From Acidobacteriota bacterium (lineage in GTDB: Bacteria > Acidobacteriota > Vicinamibacteria > Vicinamibacterales > JACPPN01), in contig JACPPN010000062.1 in assembly GCA_016190995.1 (NCBI GenBank), positions 1-34,485 of the forward strand: DNA of 34,485 nt, in the 5' to 3' direction. Each line of letters starts with the position of its first letter. The stretch's first letter is position 1. Positions 29,192 through 34,485 of the stretch are shown here, piece by piece. The notes beneath the pieces were generated by a model, which was not told the DNA's origin, ran no database searches, and saw only the letters and a program-made list of their open reading frames with translations. A program made the position numbers and the translations under genes.

Positions 29192-30154
29192 ATGGACATC
29201 CATCAGCTCGAGCACTTCCTGGCAGTCGTCGATGAGCGCACCTTCACGCGGGCCGCGGGACGGTTGTGCCGGACGCAGCCAGCCGTGAGCCAGAGCATCA
29301 GGAAGCTGGAAGAGGAGCTTGAAGGTCCGCTACTCGCGCGCGACAAGCACGGCCTCATCTTGACGGAAACGGGCAAGCGTCTCCTCGACTATGCGCGGCG
29401 GATGATTCACCTGCGGGATGAAGCCGTGCGCACGCTCGGAGAGCTGCGTGACCGGAGCAGCGGCACGTTGTCGATCGCGTCGCACGAGACGGCCGCGCTG
29501 TATCTCTTGCCGGGGCCCCTGCGGGCCTATGCGCGCCAGTTCCAGGAGGTTCGTGTCGGCGTCTATCGCAGCCCGCTCGACGAGATTCCCGAACGGGTGC
29601 TGGATCGCGAGGTCGATCTCGGCTTCGTGGCCGAAGAGCCGCTCTCGCGCGATCTCCATTCCGTGCACATCTACTCCGACGAACTGATCCTCGTCGCATC
29701 CCCGCGCCACCCCGTGGCCGCGCGCCGGGCGGTGCAGATCACCGAGCTCGGGCAAGAGCACTTCGTGACGCACCATTTGTGCACGAGCAGCCTGCGGAAG
29801 ATTCTTGACGTGTTCCATCAGCACCGTACGCCGTTCAAGGTGGCGGCGGACCTGTGGAGCTTCGGAAACATCAAGGATTTCGTCGAGCAGGACATTGGTT
29901 TGGCAATCGTCCCACGGGTCACCGTCCTTCAGAGCTTGCGGTCGGGCCAGCTGGTGGAGGTTCAAGTCCAACAGATCCACATTCCGCGACAGACCTACGT
30001 AATCTTCCGCGACCCTCAGTACATGTCCGCGGCGGCCCGCGGGCTCTTGAAGATCCTGAGCGATTTCGACTGGAACCACTGGCAGGCCCAGAAAGGACTT
30101 CAGCCGCCACCCATGGCTGCGCGTGCCCAGATGGGGCGCTTGCGACGGGTCTGA
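29192..30154 (+). CDS. LysR-family transcriptional regulator (copy 2)
   Basis: This protein of 320 residues has the same architecture as copy 1: a DNA-binding domain at 1-60 (TFTRAAGRLCRTQPAVSQSI), a linker helix, and an effector domain containing GTLSIASHETAALYLLPGP and LDREVDLGFV. The two proteins share long identical blocks such as NIKDFVEQDIGLAIVPRVTV, so effector and operator are probably similar. The divergent partner is the cyclodeaminase/DapA-like pair, which it most likely controls; autoregulation would be usual for the family. It uses the ATG after GCAGGAG. Downstream is the full repeat B, then the convergent M14 peptidase gene. The C-terminal 25 residues differ from copy 1 and look unstructured. 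Confidence 0.92.
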   Translation: MDIHQLEHFLAVVDERTFTRAAGRLCRTQPAVSQSIRKLEEELEGPLLARDKHGLILTETGKRLLDYARRMIHLRDEAVRTLGELRDRSSGTLSIASHETAALYLLPGPLRAYARQFQEVRVGVYRSPLDEIPERVLDREVDLGFVAEEPLSRDLHSVHIYSDELILVASPRHPVAARRAVQITELGQEHFVTHHLCTSSLRKILDVFHQHRTPFKVAADLWSFGNIKDFVEQDIGLAIVPRVTVLQSLRSGQLVEVQVQQIHIPRQTYVIFRDPQYMSAAARGLLKILSDFDWNHWQAQKGLQPPPMAARAQMGRLRRV

Positions 30155-30163
30155 AAACCTCGA

Positions 30164-30300
30164 CCTGAATCCGGTGTCAAAAGCGTTCACCACAGAGACC
30201 TCGGAGCACCCGGAGACTGGAAAAGCTGAGTCGTCGATGTCTGGAGTTCTCCGTGCTCTCTGCGTCCTCTGTGGTGAGAGCTTTTGACGCCGGATTCAGG
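30164..30300. repeat. Dispersed repeat B, copy 3 (full palindromic unit)
   Basis: The left arm begins CCTGAATCCGGTGTCAAAAG and the right arm ends CTTTTGACGCCGGATTCAGG; the arms pair over about 34 bp with a few mismatches (through CACCACAGAG). The unit fills the 170-bp gap between the convergent LysR and M14 peptidase genes and could fold into a long hairpin in either transcript, so it may also end transcription. Confidence 0.85.
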
Positions 30301-30324
30301 TTGAACCAGTGCACGGTCTCCGCA

Positions 30325-33045
30325 CTACCTCTTGATGCCCGTCGTGAGGATCGCGTTGAACAGCAGCCGGAAGGTTGCGTGCGACTGCGCCCGGTGCTGC
30401 GCGCGAAATCCGATGAGCACGACGCGCCCGAGCCCGGCACGCGCCTCGACGACGGCGGCTTGTCCCGCAACCCGGTCTCCCCCTTCCAGCCAGCCGCTCA
30501 ACAGCAAGTCTTTGCTGCCGTAGCGTCCAACGATCTGAATCGGCGCCGTGAGCTCGCCGGGACCACTGTGGCCGGTGGCGGAGCCCCGCGATCGCGTCGT
30601 CGCGACGGCGGTCTCCTCGGTCGTTTCCCGCGGCGCGGTAATCTCATACGCGGCGCTGTAGGCGAAGAAGGCGGCCGTGTGCTCCGGCATTCCGTACGCG
30701 AGCGGCTGCGCAGGATCGAGGTCGAGCCGGAGGATCGATCCGGGACAGAAGAATTCATCGGGCCGCGCGTCGCGGACGAGGTCGCGGACGGGCAGCTTGA
30801 AGGCGTTGATGGCGAGGTCGCCCGACGAATCGAGCGCGATGAGCGTGCCCCCGGCTTCGACGAAGCGCTTGAGCCCCGTGATGCCTTCCTCGCCGAGTCC
30901 GCCCGCATACTCCGGAGGCACGGCGCCGGCGGCATGTCCCGCGATCAGACGCTCCGCCGGGGCATCAGGAAGCATGATGGCATCGAACCGGGCTCCCAGG
31001 TCGGTGCGCCGCACGTCCTGATCACTGATGGACGTGAACGGGAACTCGTACTGTTCGAACAACCATCGCGTCCAGCCCTCATCGATGCTCCGCACCCAGG
31101 GCTTGTAGAGCGCGAGGCGGACGGGCTGCAGCCGCAGCAGACCCGACGGGAGCTTGCCTCTGGCGCCTGACGCGGCAAGACCGAGCTCGCGCGCGACGCG
31201 CTGGACCGACTGGCGCGCGCGCCGTGAGTCGCCGACGACGATCGAACCTCGCGCAAACCGGCGTCTGGACACGTTCGTGTCGGTGCTGGTCCACGACGCC
31301 TGCAAGCCGGCGGCGCGCAGGCGCATGACGGCCATGGCCCCCCCGTTGCCCCGTCCCTCGACGATCAAGTACGACGCCCGTCTTTCGCCGCCGACCTCGG
31401 CCGGCGGGATGGTCGCGCGTTCGAGGCGGCTCGTCATCGGCAGCCTGAACGGGCGATCGACAACCGTCACGGTCACGCCCATCTGATACGGCAGGGTCCA
31501 GCCGGCCACGTCGTACGGGCGCTCGGGCGGTCCCTGTGGGGCCAGGCGGCGCGCGGGATAGTCCTGCCGCTCGAGCAGCGTCTTCACGTAGGCGCGGTAC
31601 GGTTGCGCCATCACGACGATGGCCGTGCCGATCGGATACTCGACGCCGCCCGCGCGAAACGGCTCTTCCGCACGCTGGATCTCGACGCCGCCCTGGATGA
31701 GCAGATTCGTGAGCTTGGCCGCCGCGTGCGGGTCGTACTGATCGGGAGGAATGAGGAACGCGAAGGGACCGGTTGCGCTTCCTTTTTCAACGGCGCGCTT
31801 TCCCATCAGGTAGAAGTTCTGGAGCAGCGATTCGCGGTAGCGCGAGGCGGCGCCGAGCAGCCCCTTCACTGCCGTGAGGTCGTAGTCGACGATGTCGGCA
31901 AGCGTCCAGGTGCCGCCGGGCCACGGATTCGGGAAGTTGATCTGCGGCCGATACTGCGGAAGTCCGTGGGGCGAGCCGCTCAATTCGGAGGGCGCCACGA
32001 CGACCGGCAGGGCCAGGCGTGCGGAGGCCACCTCCGTCAGAAGGCAGACCGTGTTGTGGCCCAGCGGCGCCGAGTCTTCATAACCGGGCCAGTAGTAATC
32101 GAACAGCGCGTTCGAGACGACGCCGGACTTGCCTGCGTGCTCGAGCTCGAGCGCCATCGCGTGACCGAGCAATCCGGCTTCGCGCCAGATGAGCGGGTCG
32201 TAGTTCGGATCGATCGGCTCGTAGTTCGGCGGGACGAAGAACCTCGGCCCCTTCGAACCCATCTGATGCATCGTCAGGAACACTTGTGGATGCCACTCGG
32301 TGTAAAAGAAGCGCGCGAGGTTGCGGTTCTCCGCGAGGTTCATCATGAAGGCGTCGCGATTGATGTCGTGGCCGACGTACCTGTGATACAGCCACGGCAT
32401 CGGAGCGGCTTCGAACGGCGTCCCTCTGTTCTTCTCGAACCAGTTCACGACCAGGGTGTGGCCGTCGGGATTGAGTGATGGCATCAGGACGAGGACGACG
32501 TTGCGCAGCATCTCGAGCGTGGACGGATCGGTCGCGGTCGCGAGGTGATAGAGGAGCTCGTTGGCGGCTTGCGTCGCCCCGATTTCGTCCGCATGAATGC
32601 TGCACCCGATGGCGACGATGACCTTCTGATCCGCGGCGAGGCGTGCGGCTTCCTCGGGAGAGAGGGTGCGCGGATCCGCGAGACGCTGATTGGCTTCGCG
32701 GATGGCGGCCAGCCGCGCGATGTTCTCAGGCGCGCTGACGATCGCGGCGATGAGACGATTGCCCTCCGTCGTGACGCCGACTTCCGTCAGCTCGACCCGA
32801 TCGGATGCGCGCGCGACCGTGTCGAAGTACTTGCTGATCTCGGTCCAGCTCGCGAGACGGCCCTCTGTGCCCGGCTTGAACCCGAAAGACGCTTCCGGCG
32901 TCGGGATCGATTCGCTTCCGGTCCCGGGCGCGCGCGCCGCGAGGGCGATCGGGCCGAGTCCGCCCGTCGGCAGCGTGAGACCCGCGAGCGCGACCAGGAA
33001 CAGGGCGCAGACACCATGCAGTCGCAATGGGCGCATGGCGCCCAT
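30325..33045 (-). CDS. Secreted M14-family zinc carboxypeptidase
   Basis: This protein has about 906 residues. An N-terminal hydrophobic signal (LHGVCALFLVALAGLTLP) is followed by an M14 metallopeptidase domain. The zinc motif HADE (H-x-x-E, about residues 151-154) lies in AIGCSIHADEIGA, LMPSLNPDGH and DINRD follow, and LTMHQMGSKG supplies the likely third zinc ligand. The C-terminal half (about 400-900) is a long extension with a glutamine-amidotransferase-like feel in places (RFDAIMLPD, LKRFVEAGGTLIALDSSG). This layout is frequent in Acidobacteriota M14 proteins. It should trim peptides in the periplasm or outside the cell. The start is uncertain among GTG 33063, ATG 33045 and ATG 33036, since none has a good ribosome site; the signal peptide is kept in all. 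It is convergent to lysR copy 2 and not clearly tied to the catabolic locus. Confidence 0.87.
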   Translation of the reverse strand: MGAMRPLRLHGVCALFLVALAGLTLPTGGLGPIALAARAPGTGSESIPTPEASFGFKPGTEGRLASWTEISKYFDTVARASDRVELTEVGVTTEGNRLIAAIVSAPENIARLAAIREANQRLADPRTLSPEEAARLAADQKVIVAIGCSIHADEIGATQAANELLYHLATATDPSTLEMLRNVVLVLMPSLNPDGHTLVVNWFEKNRGTPFEAAPMPWLYHRYVGHDINRDAFMMNLAENRNLARFFYTEWHPQVFLTMHQMGSKGPRFFVPPNYEPIDPNYDPLIWREAGLLGHAMALELEHAGKSGVVSNALFDYYWPGYEDSAPLGHNTVCLLTEVASARLALPVVVAPSELSGSPHGLPQYRPQINFPNPWPGGTWTLADIVDYDLTAVKGLLGAASRYRESLLQNFYLMGKRAVEKGSATGPFAFLIPPDQYDPHAAAKLTNLLIQGGVEIQRAEEPFRAGGVEYPIGTAIVVMAQPYRAYVKTLLERQDYPARRLAPQGPPERPYDVAGWTLPYQMGVTVTVVDRPFRLPMTSRLERATIPPAEVGGERRASYLIVEGRGNGGAMAVMRLRAAGLQASWTSTDTNVSRRRFARGSIVVGDSRRARQSVQRVARELGLAASGARGKLPSGLLRLQPVRLALYKPWVRSIDEGWTRWLFEQYEFPFTSISDQDVRRTDLGARFDAIMLPDAPAERLIAGHAAGAVPPEYAGGLGEEGITGLKRFVEAGGTLIALDSSGDLAINAFKLPVRDLVRDARPDEFFCPGSILRLDLDPAQPLAYGMPEHTAAFFAYSAAYEITAPRETTEETAVATTRSRGSATGHSGPGELTAPIQIVGRYGSKDLLLSGWLEGGDRVAGQAAVVEARAGLGRVVLIGFRAQHRAQSHATFRLLFNAILTTGIKR

Positions 33046-33134
33046 CGTAGCGCGAACCGTCACTGACGCGAAATGGTCGACTCTCGACCGTCAACGACAG
33101 AGCCGCCGGATGGTTGGAAGCACATCTGAAGAAG

Positions 33135-34485
33135 TCATCGAGATGCCCTGCCAAGTGTCGACTGCCTTTCAGCTCGCAGTTCCGCCAGCGTGCGGCGGGA
33201 AAGGATGATGAGCGGTCCGTCCGACGTCTTTCGACCGCGCCTGCGCACGCGCACGCGCCCGATGCGGCACCCCGTGCCGTAAGTGACGCCCGCGACGTGA
33301 TACGGTACGCCCATTCCTTTCAGGAGCGCCTGAACATCATCCTCCTTCGGCCGGGGCGGGTTTGGGTCGACCCAATGCCACTCGATGTCGCTCGCACGTC
33401 GTGTCCACTTCGCGAGCGGCGCCAGCCATCCTCTAAGGCCGACATCGTCACAAGTGAAGGAAGTTCTTGTGGTGCCTAGTAACGAAGCTTCGTCACTCCG
33501 CCCCCCGGGCCCTTCACTCGGCGGTTTGAGGCGAAGCTTCGTTCCCGTTCTCGATCCTGACCCTGCACGAATGGCCTGCTCCGCAGGGGCGGCGGTCATC
33601 TGACCGAGCGGCGCGGTCGAATCGGGTTTCCGTTCCTTGACCCGGCGACGTCTCGACCGCTTTCGCGGTGCGGTTGCTTTCGTCACAAGCCGCGGTCCAG
33701 ATTCCCCCTCGTCGACAGGAGCGGGAACAGGAATCGTTTTGGGTTCAACGATGGCACGCCGGTCCTCCTGAAGGGGCGGCCGCTCCTGTCGCAGCGCAGC
33801 GATGATCGCGAGGATCGAATCGAGCTCCGGCTCGGCGGGCTGGTTCATGATTCGGTCGATCGTCTGCGCATCGAGGGTACGGATCTCGAGGACTGAGCTG
33901 CTTGGATCAGCCTGATCTGACTGCGCTCGGACCACCGCTTCATCACCTGTCGCGGGCTCTGGAGTCCGCTCCTCGAGAGTCGCCGCCTCGACAGCCTGGC
34001 TTGCGACTGGCGTGGCTGGCATGACCTGCTCGTCGATGGTCTCCGTCTCCACAACCCGACTCACGACGATCCCGGCCTCAGCAATCCGCTGGTCAACTCG
34101 CGCAGCGGCTGGTGCTTGCTCGACGAGGTTCGCCACTTCAACAAGGGATTCGCCGCCTGACGCGCCTTCTGCGATCTGTTCGCCGACCTGCACGGTCTCG
34201 CCAGCGACCTCGTGAACGGCGACGTTTGCAGCCGATTCATCCGGCGTCAACATCTCGACAATCGGTTCGCCGATGTTGACGGGTTCGACCACGAGCTCAT
34301 CGACGCCCGTGGGCTCCGGCGGCGCAGGGGAGCCGACGTCTTCGATCGTGGCCGGACCGCCTGCGTGGGTGGCCAAGTCGCCGGCGATTGACGTCTCGTC
34401 GGCGACTGGAGCGACCTCGAGGCGGCGTTCGTTCGTTGGAGGCGTTTCGACTGGTGCCGCGGAGATTTCTTCGACTCCGGGAAAC
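33135..34485 (-). CDS. Low-complexity Val/Glu/Ala/Pro-rich protein, 5' end outside the window (partial)
   Basis: The frame stays open to the right edge, so the N-terminus is missing; the visible part is about 450 residues. The upstream two thirds are acidic and rich in Val, Glu, Ala, Pro and Thr, with loosely repeated phrases (VEPVNIGEPIVEM, GETVQVGEQIAEG, RVVETETIDEQVM), like a disordered scaffold or stalk. A basic patch follows (RKRSRRRRVKERK), then about 40 residues encoded by repeat A (TKLRLKPPSEGP onward). A C-terminal segment of about 95 residues (WHWVDPNPPRPKEDDVQALL, RIGRVRVRRRGRK, PLIILSRRTLAEL) looks globular. I do not recognise the protein. The segment after the repeat could be a remnant or a separate gene joined by the insertion. 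Confidence 0.6.
   Translation of the reverse strand, partial: FPGVEEISAAPVETPPTNERRLEVAPVADETSIAGDLATHAGGPATIEDVGSPAPPEPTGVDELVVEPVNIGEPIVEMLTPDESAANVAVHEVAGETVQVGEQIAEGASGGESLVEVANLVEQAPAAARVDQRIAEAGIVVSRVVETETIDEQVMPATPVASQAVEAATLEERTPEPATGDEAVVRAQSDQADPSSSVLEIRTLDAQTIDRIMNQPAEPELDSILAIIAALRQERPPLQEDRRAIVEPKTIPVPAPVDEGESGPRLVTKATAPRKRSRRRRVKERKPDSTAPLGQMTAAPAEQAIRAGSGSRTGTKLRLKPPSEGPGGRSDEASLLGTTRTSFTCDDVGLRGWLAPLAKWTRRASDIEWHWVDPNPPRPKEDDVQALLKGMGVPYHVAGVTYGTGCRIGRVRVRRRGRKTSDGPLIILSRRTLAELRAERQSTLGRASR
33427..33545 (-). repeat. Dispersed repeat A, copy 4 (inside an open reading frame)
   Basis: It contains CATCCTCTAAGGCC, TCACAAGTGAAGGAAGTT, CTAGTAACGAAGCTTCG and CGGCGGTTTGAGGCGAAGCTTCG, but lacks the GC hairpin found in copies 1 and 3. 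The TAG at the core edge is changed (GAACGAAGC in place of TAGCGAAGC on the minus strand), and the surrounding frame reads through the entire element. Confidence 0.75.

Noticed and set aside
27898-33545. Composite transposon bounded by repeat A copies
   Set aside because: The copies are in direct orientation, differ in length, lie inside or at the edge of genes, and no transposase or integrase lies between them.

Overview
The window is a GC-rich, densely coded chromosomal piece that looks like Acidobacteriota (possibly Vicinamibacteria). The evidence for this is the gene repertoire: a Ser/Thr kinase with an 'IGQTVSHYRVLEKLGAGGMG'-like start, an Oar-like TonB receptor with an N-terminal carboxypeptidase-regulatory domain, a VPS10/Asp-box propeller protein, a large secreted M14 peptidase, and several families of dispersed palindromic repeats. 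The taxonomy is inferred from family content and was not tested against any database. No tRNA, rRNA, CRISPR array or transposase was seen.

Left part (1-10.3 kb, all minus strand). In transcription order there is a zinc-ribbon class I methyltransferase (10283-9405), an SNF2-type helicase (9184-6635), an Eco57I/DrmMI-like adenine DNA methylase (6597-3217), and a fusion of Ser/Thr kinase, PEGA domain, sulfatase-modifying-factor fold and alpha/beta hydrolase (3064-191). The helicase and methylase form a two-gene unit resembling the drmD-drmMI pair of class 1 DISARM, but no drmA, drmB or drmC is present in the window. This is the best candidate for an unusual defence or DNA-modification system here. 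A G-rich tract with 11 G-runs precedes the helicase, and a short repeat of the CCCGAATC type brackets it.

Middle part (10.5-30.2 kb): a catabolic and transport locus bounded by two closely related LysR regulators (10563-11507 and 29192-30154, both plus strand). Between them the minus strand carries an MFS transporter, a VPS10/Asp-box secreted protein, hydantoinase/oxoprolinase subunits A and B, and a TonB receptor. The plus strand carries an exported HpcH/HpaI-type aldolase, an amidase-signature enzyme and a small Tat-signal protein. A further minus-strand pair encodes an ornithine cyclodeaminase/mu-crystallin family enzyme and a DapA/NanA-type lyase. Together these could take up a nitrogen-containing (lactam, hydantoin or amide) compound across both membranes, open its ring, hydrolyse the amide and cleave the carbon skeleton. 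The substrate cannot be read from the sequence.

Right part (30.3-34.5 kb, minus strand): a secreted M14-family zinc carboxypeptidase and the 3' part of a low-complexity Val/Glu/Ala/Pro-rich protein that runs off the right edge of the window.

Repeats are the other main theme. Repeat A (four copies at about 31, 18812, 27898 and 33427, all in one orientation) has a 66-bp core with 16-bp terminal inverted repeats and an extended form of about 165 bp. It supplies the stop codon of two unrelated genes, touches the start of hyuA, and is read through in frame inside the last ORF. Repeat B (three copies at 3085, 10296 and 30164) is a second palindromic family; its full copy sits between convergent genes. 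A perfect 20-bp-stem hairpin separates the first LysR gene from the TonB receptor gene.
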